Below, piece by piece: positions 22,754 to 33,680 of a stretch of 64,000 nt of DNA (positions within the stretch are counted from its first letter, which is position 1; every line of letters begins with the position of its first letter). The notes beneath the pieces are model-generated. The model did not search any database, was not told where the DNA came from, and worked only from the letters and a program-made list of their open reading frames with translations. Source of the stretch: Lobulomyces angularis (Eukaryota; Chytridiomycota; Chytridiomycetes; Lobulomycetales; Lobulomycetaceae); the NCBI GenBank assembly GCA_027604685.1, contig JADHYX010000014.1, forward strand, positions 12,938 through 76,937. The letters run 5' to 3'. The translations under genes and the position numbers were made by a program.

Positions 22754-23181
22754 TAAAAACAAAAATTTCTGTAACTTACATTTTTATTTTGCAAAAATAT
22801 ACTGGTATAATATGAGATTTTCAAAAAAAAATTAAAAAAAATACTAAAGTAATTATCCTATTCAAATTTTAAATTCGATGTTTTAGTGTTATATATAAAA
22901 TGTCTTTTAATATATTTTCATCCTTTTGTTTTATTCTTTGTTTAAAAATTTTGTTCTAGAAATATATTTTTTGTGATTGGTTTCTATAATTATATTAATT
23001 TTTTTTTATTTTTTTAATTCAAATTTTTATTTTTTTGCTAAAAAATATAAAATTGAACTTTAACTTTATAAAGTTTATAGAAATAAATTAAAAAAAAAAA
23101 AAAAAATAATAAAAAATTAAAACTAAAAAAAAAAATTTAATAAAAATATAATATATTAAGAAAATAAAAAGTATTTAATTA
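22754..23181. other. Intergenic AT-rich spacer
   Basis: About 430 bases between the giant membrane protein stop and the kinase start. Long A-tracts; presumably a 3' UTR and the kinase promoter. No gene seen. Confidence 0.4.
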
Positions 23182-25186
23182 ATGTTAGAAAAATCTAACA
23201 CTATCAGTTTAACAAACGAAAGACAGCGTGCCCAAACAGAGCAACCGAAGTCTCAACCCAGCACAAAGCTTCCTCAATCACCACCATTCTCGACTAAACT
23301 ATGGTCAGGTTCGAAGAGCATTAATAATTTAAATGGTGCCGTTTTACCAGCAGCGGAGGGAAGACATTCAACAACCAAAAGACCTGTGAAAAGTAATGCT
23401 CTTTATCAATCTACTGAACAAAATTCAAATATTTCAGTTTCTGGTTCAGTGACAGGTTTACAAAAAAAATCATTTTTAAGTAGTTTGAGAAATATCAGTA
23501 CCGTCAATAACACAAATAATAATTTTAAGTCTAAAAGGTAATTAAATTTTATTAAGTTATTTACAATATATTTTATTTTAATATAATTCAATACATTAAC
23601 CAAAAAAAATTAAAATAACATAAAAAATAAATTTTAATAGCCCGTTTGCACATACAACAGATGACAAAATACCAATTAAATCAACCCTAAACGATGAAGC
23701 GGTAGATAAGGTGTCAGACCTTGGTAATACTAAACTGGGGGGATCACTAAACTTTTCGTCCATCAAATTTAACGCATCATCTTCAAATCCATCCATTGAT
23801 AGAGATTCACTGGAAGGTGCCGGGGGTAGTTTAAATAATTTACATATAAAGTCAACCAGCACCTCAAGCATTTCAAAAACAATGTCCGCCCTCCCAAAAA
23901 TATCTCAGATCTTTAGTAGAAAAGGTTCAGATGGTGGACAAAAAACCCGTTCAGCAAGTGCGCAACCGTCAGGATCAACAATAATTTTAAGTCAAAATAG
24001 TAATCAAACATATGCTTTCAGCGGTGCCCCGCTTACCGATAAAACTGGCAGTATGTCGGCTTATGAGATGCACAAACCACTTCAAACAAAGACATACTCA
24101 CTAGAAGACTTTTTCATCTTTAGGAGAGTTGGCAAAGGTGGTTTCGCGAGTGTTTATTTGGTAAGATCAAAAACTGGTGGAGGAAAATATTGGGCATTGA
24201 AAGTTATAAAAAAAACGGAAGTAGTTAGATTAAAACAAGAAAAACAAATGTTGAATGAAAAAAATATATTAAAGAGCATTAATCATCCTTTTATTGTGGA
24301 ATTATATCAAACTTTTCAAGATCAAATTTATTTATACATGGTTTTAGAGTATGTTGCAGGAGGTGATCTTTTTACATATTTAAGGAAAGTTCAGGTTTGT
24401 TAAAAGAAAAAATAAAAAAAAAAGCCTTTGATGTATGTTAATGTTTGTAACCAGAAATTTTCAGAAGAAGAAACAATTTTTTATGTCTCTGAGGTATTGA
24501 TTGCATTAGATTATCTACACACAAAAGATATAATTTATCGTGATTTGAAACCAGAGGTAGAAAAAAAAAATAGAATATTTAATTCAGAGTTTTTTTTTAA
24601 TTTTTTTAATAAGAATATATTGTTAGATAGTACAGGACATATTAAACTAGCAGATTTTGGATTTGCTAAGCTAGTAAAAAACACTACAAGTAGTTTTTGC
24701 GGAACTCCAGATTACATTGCCGCAGAGATTGTAGAAGGTAAACCGTATACCAAGAGCGTCGACTGGTGGTCCTTGGGAGTGTTAATATTTGAGCTAAGTA
24801 GCGGTAAGACGCCCTTTGGGGACGATAATAGTGAGAAGATTTACGACAACATTCAGAGCGGCAGCATTAAGTGGAATAGCTATATCAGAGACAACTGTAG
24901 GGACATTGTTCGTTCATTACTGACACTAGACTATCGTGCTCGACTTGGTACTAGAGGAGGTGGTGCCGATATTAAGGCTCACCCTTGGTTCGAGAGGGTC
25001 AACTGGCAAAAGTTAGAACAGCGGCAATTTACACCTCCCTTCATCCCAACCTTCGAAACTCCTGACAAATTGGAAGTTGCAAAACCTTCTTCAAGAAGAG
25101 ACGAAGTACTCGAATCTCTAAAAGCTGGCTCAAATCGTCCCACCGTTAAGAACGATCCTTTTTACGAATTGTTTAAAGACTTTTAA
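23182..25186 (+). CDS. AGC-family protein kinase, PKA catalytic-subunit type
   Basis: Exons 23182-23538, about 23642-24394, 24455-24556 and 24614-25186 (about 595 aa). A Ser/Asn-rich N-terminal extension of about 275 residues precedes the kinase domain. Motifs in order are the glycine loop VGKGGFASVYLV, catalytic Lys in WALKVIKK, IYRDLKPENILL, LADFGFAK, and activation loop SSFCGTPDYIAAEI. The C-terminus ends YELFKDF, the F-x-x-F hydrophobic motif without a phosphosite that is typical of PKA. It phosphorylates Arg-directed Ser/Thr in response to cAMP. Oddities are AAE where most kinases read APE, and the long N-terminus. The third intron is readable in frame, so retention would insert about 19 residues between the E and N of KPEN. 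cGMP-dependent or S6K-like identity is less likely. Confidence 0.85.
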
Positions 25187-25550
25187 TTAAAAACAAAAAT
25201 TGCTAATAAGATTTATTTTTTTTTAATCCATTTCACTTTTTTTTTTATCTTCAAACTTTAAATTTATTTTTTTCAAGTTTAATTGTTTTTGATAATACTG
25301 AAAAATATTTAACTTATTTTGTTATTTTACAATTAAATTGAAATTTTTTTTTTTTGAATTGAATATACCATTTTAGAGCAAATTCCAATTTAGAACTAGC
25401 TGATAGTTTAATAGAAAATAAATAAATACAGAAAAAGTAATTGTTCGAAAACTGAAGAAAAACTATATGCTATATTCTTAATAATTATATATTTTAAATT
25501 AATGAAATATTAAAAGAGTCCTATTTCTATTTCAAAACTTAACTTTTGGC
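25187..25550. other. Intergenic spacer between convergent genes
   Basis: About 360 AT-rich bases between the kinase stop (plus) and the RPL3 stop (minus). It serves as two 3' UTRs; nothing else recognised. Confidence 0.4.
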
Positions 25551-27174
25551 TTAAGCTACTAAATCCTTCTTTCTAGTACCATAAAATGCAGATTTTTCAG
25601 CACTAGTTTGGAATCTACCATGTCCGAATTTAGAACTAGTGTCAATAAACTTCAAGGTAACTTTTTCTAAGGCAGATCGTTTAGTGTGCACTAGTAAACT
25701 TTTTCTCAAAGTGATAACTCTTTTTTTGATACCAGGAGTAGAACCTTTAACCATAATCCAATCTTCGTTAACAATACCATAATGAGGGAAACCTATAAAA
25801 ATAAGTATTAAAAAATTTGCTATCATTTAAATTGCGGTACCTCCTAATGGTGTAATTACTTTATCGGAAATGTCGAAACTAGTAGAACCATTCTTTAAGT
25901 CACCAGCATCACCAATTCTGTAAATTTTTTTGTTAACTTCAGTACGGTGATGATAACCGTCTTGACCAGCTCTAGGTACAGAGTACATAACTCTACTTGG
26001 ATGCCAAGCACCAATACAAGCAACTTTACGTAAACCTTTGTGTGTTTTTCTTGGTAGTTTTTTGGTTCCCCAACGAGCAGTAACACCTTCGTAACCATGA
26101 CCTTTAGTAACTGAAATGGTATCAATCATTTCATCTTGTTCGAATACAGATTTGATATCAACTTTTTTCTCGAAGTGTTCTTTAGCCCAGTCAACTTTAT
26201 CTGAAACTGAACCTCCATTTAATTGAATTTCCATAACGTGAGCCTAAAAAGCAAAAATAATTGATTTCATTTATATTCATTTTATTTACCTTTTTTTGAC
26301 CAATTTTAACTGATTTAATTTGAGTGTGAGCAATAACTCTTACAACTTGACAGTACTTCTTAATTCTATCTAATTGGCTATTAATTGGTTTTTGACCTAA
26401 TTACATAATCAAATAAGTTATAGAAATGAAACAAAGTTATTTAAAACCTTCAGTAGAATATTTTTTAGCATATTTGGTGAAAGCCTTCTTTTTAGATCTG
26501 TACCAGTTTTTATAAAATCTACGTTTTAATTCATCAGATAAATGTTCAGCCCAAACAGTTGTTAATGATCTAAGACCTATATTGCAAATAAAGTTTATTA
26601 AGCTCTTAACTTGATTAGCATACCTCTTGGAGTTTCTACATAACCAACAACACCAACGATAACCATTGGAGGAGTTTCAATGACAGAAACGGCTTCTACA
26701 ACTTCCTTTTTGTGCATTTCTAATCAACAAATAAATAAAGAATTAAAGTGAAATTATGCAGAAAAAACATACTTGATCCAGGTCTTTCCATATCTCTTAC
26801 AATATGGGTCATACCGGCCTTATAACCAAGGAAAGCGGTTAAATGAACAGGTTTAGTTTTGTCATCTTTTGGGAAAGTCTTAACTTTTCCTCTATGTCTT
26901 CTTGCTCTTTTTCTTGGAAGGAAACCAAGGGAACCGTGACGCGGATGTTCGAATTTACAATGGGACTAAATAAAAAAAAAAGAACTGTTAAAAAATGTGA
27001 CAAACAAATTGTGTGAGAATATAAACGATTAATTAAAACAAAAATATAATTTTATAATAAAAACAAAGTAGTTAATGCAACAAATAAAGGTAATGTTTTC
27101 GGTAAATCAAATTCTTTCTCATTTTTTTTTGATGAAATGGATGGGATGGATTTAAACTAACCATAAGTACTTCA
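25551..27174 (-). CDS. RPL3: 60S ribosomal protein L3 (uL3)
   Basis: Seven exons; the first contains only the ATG (27174-27172), with a donor directly after it. The protein reads [20 protein letters not shown], then [54 protein letters not shown] and [20 protein letters not shown], ending [11 protein letters not shown]. This is full-length uL3, about 390 residues. It is a large-subunit protein reaching to the peptidyl-transferase centre; the HPSRV loop includes the His methylated in fungi and animals. Codon use is visibly stronger than that of the neighbours, as expected for high expression. The stop is at 25553-25551. Confidence 0.97.
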
Positions 27175-27369
27175 AAGTTTTTATCGAAAATTTTCCTGAA
27201 TTTGTGTAACAAAAAAAATAAGTATAAAAAAAAATTTTACATTCTATCTTAGTGTATTATCTTTTTGAACATTAAATATTCAACCACATACCACTTAAAA
27301 TTAAAATATAGCGAAAACTATTGAGGAAAAAAACCTATGGTTTATCTACTTAAATAAAGTCGTCTAGCT

Positions 27370-28780
27370 CCATGTAATAAAGTACTTTCAAATTACATCC
27401 TTTAAATTTAAAGTAGCAACATCATCCCTATTCCATAATCTTTCAAGTGATACAACACCCTTCAGTGTTTTCTTACAATTTTCGTTTTTACAACAAAGCA
27501 ATCCATGAACTGTTACTAATTTTCCTTTTACTGAAGTTAGGGTGTTGTCTTATTTTAAATGTTTCTAAAGATCTCGTTTTACACCTGGGTATATTGAAGA
27601 AGTTAAAAATTAATTAACTAAACAAACTTGATATCCTGCCTTTTTAAAGAGTTCCCCAAAACTTGTTCGTTTTGTTGGACTTGGTACTTCATAGCTGTCC
27701 TCGACCAATCTCCAATTAAAACTGATGTGTTTTCCTTACTAACAAATTTTTCTTTAAATTTTTTAATAAATTTAGTGTCAGATTTTTGAGTGTTTATGAA
27801 AGCATTTAGTTTCAATTTTCTAAATAGTGAATTCCTATAGTGTAATTCTAATTGAGTAAAACGGTACAAGTAATCCTTTAAATAAGATTATATGCAACTG
27901 GATCAAGCAACTTTCGTGGTGGTATTGGTAAATTAAAATTTTTTAAGCCAATCTTTTCGTAAACATCTTGTTTTGTTAAAAGTTTATTATCATTTTCTAT
28001 TTTTCTTCTAATAGATTCATAATGTTTAGATCTACTTTCATGTCTTCTTTGCATTTGAGTATATCTAAGTTTCTCATCATTCCATCCTATATGAAAATAT
28101 ATTTAATAATTTTTAAATAATTTGCTTTTAGATGATTTACCCAAACAATATAATAAATCTCTTTTATTTGGATCAATGTGAACATGATTTTCCTAAAATA
28201 TTGTCTTGAAAATATTCTGAAGCTAAATCTCTTTTTTTTGGTTTACTAATTTTGGGTTGTTCTTCTTTATTGGTTTGCATGTTTGGTGTATCGTCTGGTT
28301 TTTTTCTTTTTTTTTCTTTTCTTTTCTTTTTTTTATTGTTTGTTGTAATGTCTTCTAAGCGAACAGTAAGTGAAACTCCATCCGTTTCAATTGAACTCTG
28401 AAAAAACCATTCCATTTCTTGATTTGAATGGTTTTTTTTTCAAATTAAACAATTTGTTCCAAATTTCTTCCAGATCATCTTACATTTAGAGTTCCCATTG
28501 TTTTTTCACTACCTAATCCTAATACCACTTTTATTACAATGTTATTGTCGAATCGAATATGTCTTGGTGTAGTTGAAGTAAATAATGGAATTACATTAAA
28601 TTGTCTTAGTTGATGTTGTTGATACAATAAACCAAGTATTTTACGGTTCAAAATATTTAAAAGTACTATGAACATCATAAGAAATAGAATTTTTTTCAGT
28701 TGTTTCAGGTAATACATTTCTTAAAAGATTAACACTGCTACGCTCATATTCATTCAACTCATTGCTAACTGTATTTTCCA
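27370..28780 (-). mobile_element. Degenerate Fanzor/TnpB-like transposon protein
   Basis: Pieces lie in the expected order on the minus strand, in shifting frames. N-terminal: FNVIPLFTSTTPRHIRFDN (28475-28717) and SSIETDGVSLTVR (about 28390). Then IDPNKRDLLYC (about 28160, RuvC-I-like Asp), EKLRYTQMQRRHESRSK (about 28050), LNAFINTQKSD and SVLIGDWSRTAMKYQ (27618-27869). The C-terminal part is VTVHGLLCCKNENCKK and LWNRDDVATLN (27380-27520), a zinc-ribbon fragment plus a RuvC-III-like Asp. This order matches multi-copy Fanzor-like (eukaryotic TnpB) proteins known from mucoralean fungi. Frames change several times without plausible introns and stops intervene, so it is not an intact nuclease. No terminal repeats or guide RNA could be delimited by eye. 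Confidence 0.6.
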
Positions 28781-29003
28781 AAATTATCTTTTGCACTAGC
28801 TATTTCTTGCTATTTTTTTTTCATTTATAATTAGAGTTAAATTTGTGTTTTTAACTTTGTTTCAAGCCTATTGATATCTATTTCTTAAGCAATTCTCCTA
28901 TTTTGCTTCTTTTTAATTTTTCTATATTAATTTGTCTTTTAAAATCTATTTAAAATATGATGTATAAAAAAAATAAAAAAAAGTAGGAAAAAATTTATAA
29001 AAT

Positions 29004-30766
29004 CTAATCTTTTTCATGTAAACTTTTGATAGAATCGGAACTGCTACTATTAGTCAAACCAGGTTTTAGTGGTACGCAGATTTTTCCATTTAAATTTAAC
29101 TTTTTTACCACATATTCTCTTTCCACTCTAAAAAATACCCAAATAAATCTTCTAAAAATTTCCAAAAATTTCAGTCCAAAATCAAGAAATAGTAATATAA
29201 AGCTAAGATTATTGTCAGTAAATTTTTTTCCGAAAAAATTAAAAAATATTTCTTCCTCAGTTTTTTGTTTTAGGGTTAAATCTACCAAGTTAAAAAAAAT
29301 GGTTAGTTTTATTAGCCATGTTAATCTGCAAAATATATCAAATATTATTGCTAGATAATAAAATATCGGTTTGTATATCAATATCGGTCTTAGGAATTTG
29401 TGAGTACTATTATTTTTTATCCCAGTACTGGGTGTTTTGTAAAATAATGACCAATCATTTACTATATCCCAATAAATCGAAAACATAGAGTTGATGAATG
29501 AAAAAATGACCCTTTTTTTTGTTAATACCAAATTTACATTTTTAATTTAGAACGTTACCAAAACAAAATGCAACTGTGAAACTTAAATCTTGCTTCTTCA
29601 ACCAATGAACTTCTCATAACCATATCGTATTTATCAACCTTTTCTAAAAATTTTCCATGATATATATGTCTAAACAGTAAATAAAAATTGAAAAAAAAAA
29701 GAAAAAACCTTAACCAATGAAAAATAAAACTACAGAGAATGACAGGTAAAGCAGATATATATTTCAACCCATTCTTAAAATGTCTTTTTCTTGCCAACAA
29801 ATTATTATGACTCAAAGTGTATTCAGAAATACACTGCCTCAATCTAATCAAAAAAGGTACACTAAAAAAATAATAAAAAAAAAATTTTTTTTTTACTAAC
29901 CAAATTAATATAGGAACCATAAATTCACTAATAGATAGCTTATTTTCAGTTTTTATTCTACCTGAAGCAGGTTTTTCTGCAGGTTCGTACACAAAATCTA
30001 TCATAACTAATTGAAGATCTCCTACCACTCTTGAATACGAAGTTAAAATATCTAAAAATATTAGAAAAAAGAGGGAAATCAAGGATCAGATAATTAAAAA
30101 TATTTTATTTGTGTACTTACCAGCTAATATCACATCAGAAAAAGTAACGGGGCTATTAAATCCTCCAAATGCAATTCTCCCTAAACATCTAGAAAAAATA
30201 TTAAATCGTTTTCCTTCTATTTATTCCATTACCTTACAAAATCTCTCCTCACCTTAAAGAAGAAAATATCAAATGGTAAGCAGGTAAAAAATATTAAGAA
30301 AAAAAAAAGGGCTAAAGGAATTGTTTCGAAAGGATGTCTTTGAATTTCTGAAACTTTTTCCCAGTCTAATTCATTTAGACCTAATCCTAAAACAAATAAA
30401 GCATGGGGTTAACAATATTATTCTTTACAATTAATTTGTAATATAACCACCTTGCTTTACTTTATCTTCAAAAAATTTAAAACCAATTAAAACAAATAGA
30501 CTGTAAATCAAACTCAAGGAGTATAAATTTAAATAAATGCAACTTTTTTTTTGTAATGTGTTAATTTGGGTTCCTCCAAAATGCTGAATGATCTTTTCAG
30601 GTATATTAATTAAATCTATTTGAAAATAGTTTAATATATGAACGTTAATTGACCTAAAAAAACGAAAAATAGATTTCAATTATTTCTCAGTTTTTTTTTT
30701 TCTGTTTCTAATTTACCATGCCCAAATTCCTAATACAATTAAAACTATAAACAAAAATATTACGTT
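29004..30766 (-). CDS. EXS-domain membrane protein (ERD1/XPR1/SYG1 family, no SPX)
   Basis: At least seven exons; the stop is at 29006-29004. The 5' end is open: exon VLIVLGIWAW begins near 30766 and no upstream ATG exon was found. Conserved EXS elements appear in order: WAWSINVHILNYFQIDLI, FGGFNSPVTFSDVILAD, TSYSRVVGDL, FLIRLRQCISEYTLSH, HFKNGLKYISALPVIL, FSFINSMFSIYWDIVNDWSL, RPILIYKPIFYYLAIIFD, IFRRFIWVFFRVEREYV. No SPX domain is visible, and length and start resemble Golgi ERD1 rather than XPR1 or SYG1. ERD1 recycles Golgi phosphate and aids retention of Golgi glycosyltransferases; XPR1 exports phosphate. A role in Golgi phosphate export is inference. Confidence 0.85.
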
Positions 30767-31137
30767 AGAAACAACTTATTTTCCTTAAAATAGTGGTGAT
30801 TTTTTTTTTAAAACCTAGGGTATGAAAGTATAAGGGTAGATATAAAAAATTAGTGACAGTTGAGTTGATTAGTTTTTGAAATAAATATAGGAAAAATGTT
30901 AAAAAAATTGTTATTCGAAATATATTTACTATCATTTTTTTTTTTTTTCAAGAATTGTAAAACTTGAACATTGTTTCTATTTTCATATATTATTTACTAT
31001 TTAACACAAATTCATATACATACTCAAGAAAAATAAAAAAATTAAAATCCGAAAGATTATGCAATAAAAAAAAAATTTAATAAACTAGATTGCTGATGTA
31101 ACGGTAATTATTTTGTTTTACACATATAGCAAATTTT
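30767..31137. other. Intergenic region upstream of EXS gene
   Basis: About 370 bases that should contain the missing first exon or start of the EXS gene and its promoter. I could not identify an in-phase ATG exon. Otherwise it is AT-rich without features. Confidence 0.3.
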
Positions 31138-32530
31138 TTAAACGAATCTAATCATTTGAGTTCCACTATTGACATCAAAGCTTGCCATCTCTTCTATTTT
31201 GATATTGTCTGAAACTGAATTTAAACTCAAATTACTGTTATTTTTGTTATTATTTTTCTCTCGTTTTAACCTTTGGAATAACCTAGTCCATACTGGATCC
31301 AAAGAAAAAAATAAAATTGCAGTTAATAAACCTTCACTTGCAGTACCAAAATACGATGCTAAAAATTGTTATCAATCAATTCTTTTGGCAAAATTTTACC
31401 CATATTTATCCATAATGGTATTTGGCCATCCCCTAAAACAAAGAATGCATCAGACAATAAGTTGAATAAAAATCCAAGTAATGGAACAATTGGATAAAAA
31501 ATTAATCTAGAAATTAATTTGGCTAAAAGAAATTAAAAAAAATTTAATTATCCTCAAAAAAAATTACCTAAAATTTTTTGGGTTTTTTTTTGCGATAAAG
31601 CAAAAGACAAATTTTGAGATGCGAAACTTGCATTATTTGAGCTAATTTGTCTCCGAGTTTGAACCAGTTTTGCAGAAACTCTACCAGTGATGATGATACT
31701 AAATACAATACTTAATGTAATCGGCCCATAATACGATACACCAGCTGAAATACTAGGTAATTTATTCGCTTCAGAAAACCAACAAAATTGTGAGACCTTT
31801 TGTTAAAAAAAAATTGCTATTTAATTTTTTTTTTTCAGTTCAATGTTGTGTATACCTCGTCAAAATAATAACCACTAGTATTTCCAAAAAAAACAGGAAA
31901 TACTGCAAAAAACAAAGCTAAAGTTCCAGAGACAGTTAAATATTTCCAAAGTAAATGATCTGACAATTAATTATAACATAATTTTAAATTTATTTTTTCT
32001 TTTAAATGTTTTACCTTGAAAGCGATTATAAATAAATACCGTTTGTAAGTTAATTGCAATACAAAGCGGTATAAATGCAGTCATCAGTGAAAAAAACACA
32101 TAAAAAAACATGTATGAAGTGCATCTCAACTGATTGGAAGGATAGGCAAAGAAAGAAGCGATTTGAACGAGCGCAAAGCCAGCTTCAACAATGGCAGTAA
32201 ATACTGTTAACAAGTATGTAACTCTATTAAATGGAGTTAAATAATAATAAATTTAACAAAAAAAAACCTTTGGGTTAAATCACGACAGTAAATTCTGGCA
32301 AGGAAATACGAAAGAATTACCAGGGAGCAAGAAAAGAGAGAAATTAAACTAAGGGTAAGTTGGACATGGTAGGTGATGGGGAGAACAGAGTTGTCTAAAA
32401 TTAAGTTAGAATTAGTGGAGAAGTTATTGCGTATACCAGGATAGACGATGTTTGGATCGAATGAAGGGTCCAATGCAGGATCAGCTGCAGGGTCGAAGAA
32501 AGATTCAGTGAAGTTATCATTGTTGGCCAT
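31138..32530 (-). CDS. Seven-transmembrane receptor, cAMP-receptor-like/Git3-like GPCR
   Basis: ATG at 32530, stop at 31140-31138, six exons in phase. An acidic N-terminus of about 55 residues (DPAADPALDPSFDP) is outside. Seven spans follow: HVQLTLSLISLFSCSLVILS; YLLTVFTAIVEAGFALVQIA; CTSYMFFYVFFSLMTAFIPL; LWKYLTVSGTLALFFAVFPV; SYYGPITLSIVFSIIITGRV; LIFYPIVPLLGFLFNLLSDA; FGTASEGLLTAILFFSLDPV. The Cys at the start of span 3 and the QFCWF motif in the second outside loop can form the standard GPCR disulfide. The inside loop between spans 5 and 6 is basic and Ser/Gln-rich; the tail is Asn/Ser-rich. This layout fits the cAMP-receptor/cAR-like class of fungi and amoebae. The ligand is unknown; a G-protein link to cAMP is inference. 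Confidence 0.75.
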
Positions 32531-32587
32531 TTCTTTTCAGAATAAAAATTGAAAAATTCTGTTTTATTGTTTCATTGAAGCCGCGGC

Positions 32588-32850
32588 TTACCCTTTGGTG
32601 GGAAATTGGGGCTTTTTCATCTCGCTCTTCGGAGAAACAAAAATTTCAGGAGTGGATAAATAAAGGTTTTGAAATTTTGATGGAGCCAATTTAAGAGCAA
32701 AACCTCTTAGAGCCAATTTGGAGGGTGCTTCAATAGATTCATAAGCAGGATCAGTTTTATACAGAAATTCATAACGATTTATTTTTATACTGATTTCATG
32801 GAAAAGGTAATTTTCCACAAAATCATAATAGTACAGCCTTTATTAATCGC
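32588..32850 (-). CDS. Terminal exon or fragment of an unidentified protein
   Basis: An open frame of about 85 residues ends KSEMKKPQFPTKG and begins after a possible acceptor near 32845, just downstream of in-frame stops. It includes YEFLYKTDPAYESIEAPSKL and ALRGFALKLAPSKFQNLY. Composition is protein-like and GC is above the flanks. No ATG is in frame, and candidate upstream pieces (MRVLKKAAILIS near 32995, MHKTQRLL near 32880) do not join in phase. It is the 3' end of a gene I cannot complete, or a remnant. Its stop lies about 55 bases before the receptor ATG on the same strand. Confidence 0.4.
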
Positions 32851-33680
32851 TTAATGAAGTCCAATTACTAAAAGACGTTGCGTTTTATGCATGATGAATT
32901 TACAATTTTAAATCAATGAGTTAGTTTATCCAAATATTTTCCTAGTTTCAATTTACTCTAACTGAAATAAGGATAGCAGCTTTTTTCAGGACTCTCATGG
33001 TTGCAAAATATCTGAATCCAAAGAAATTCGTTTTGGACCAAATTAATATTACAAGGACCATTGACATTTCGAAACATTCGTTAAGTCTTTTAAAATTCAA
33101 AAAAGATTTTTAATTTAATATTTTGGAAGTACTGACTTCCAAATTTTTGCTCAACAAAAATTAATATTCTATATCATAAAATAAAATTTTTAATTGGGAA
33201 TACAAACAAGCTAGGTTTAGTTTGTAATAACAGTCCTATTAATATTGCATATTTTTCAACTCTTTTTTTATTATATCACTGTATTGAAAATTAAAATTTA
33301 CTTGTTAATTTCTTGATAACAATGCAGTTTTTTTTCTTTTTTTTTTCTTGTTGTAAAGACTAGTTTTGTATCAATACAATAGTTTTACAATACTACATAT
33401 CAGCATATGGTTTCTGGTTGCAAAATTGAAATCATTGTTACCTAAACAGTAGCGTTGATACTTTCCGCAAACATTTTGCTCTTCTTAAACTCCATTAAAA
33501 GCTCTCTTACAAAATTTCATACGAATCTTTTTTATCTTTAAATGGTTTAACTGTATGAAAACGTACAGTTAAAAAAAACCTTGCATTCTTATTTTCATAA
33601 ATCATCCAGAATACTAAAAACTTTTTTGAAAATAGAAAAAAAAAATTTTTTTCAAAAACGTTGCACATTTGAATGAATTG
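32851..33680. other. Intergenic region between divergent genes
   Basis: About 830 AT-rich bases. It may hold 5' exons of the fragment at 32588-32850 (coding-like pieces near 32890 and 33000-33080). Otherwise it holds the promoter of the plus-strand chromatin-like gene. No RNA gene seen. Confidence 0.35.

Noticed and set aside
24556..24613. Reading the in-frame stretch after KPE as coding
   Set aside because: It would split the invariant KPEN kinase motif; GT..AAG ends mark it as an intron, with retention only a possibility.
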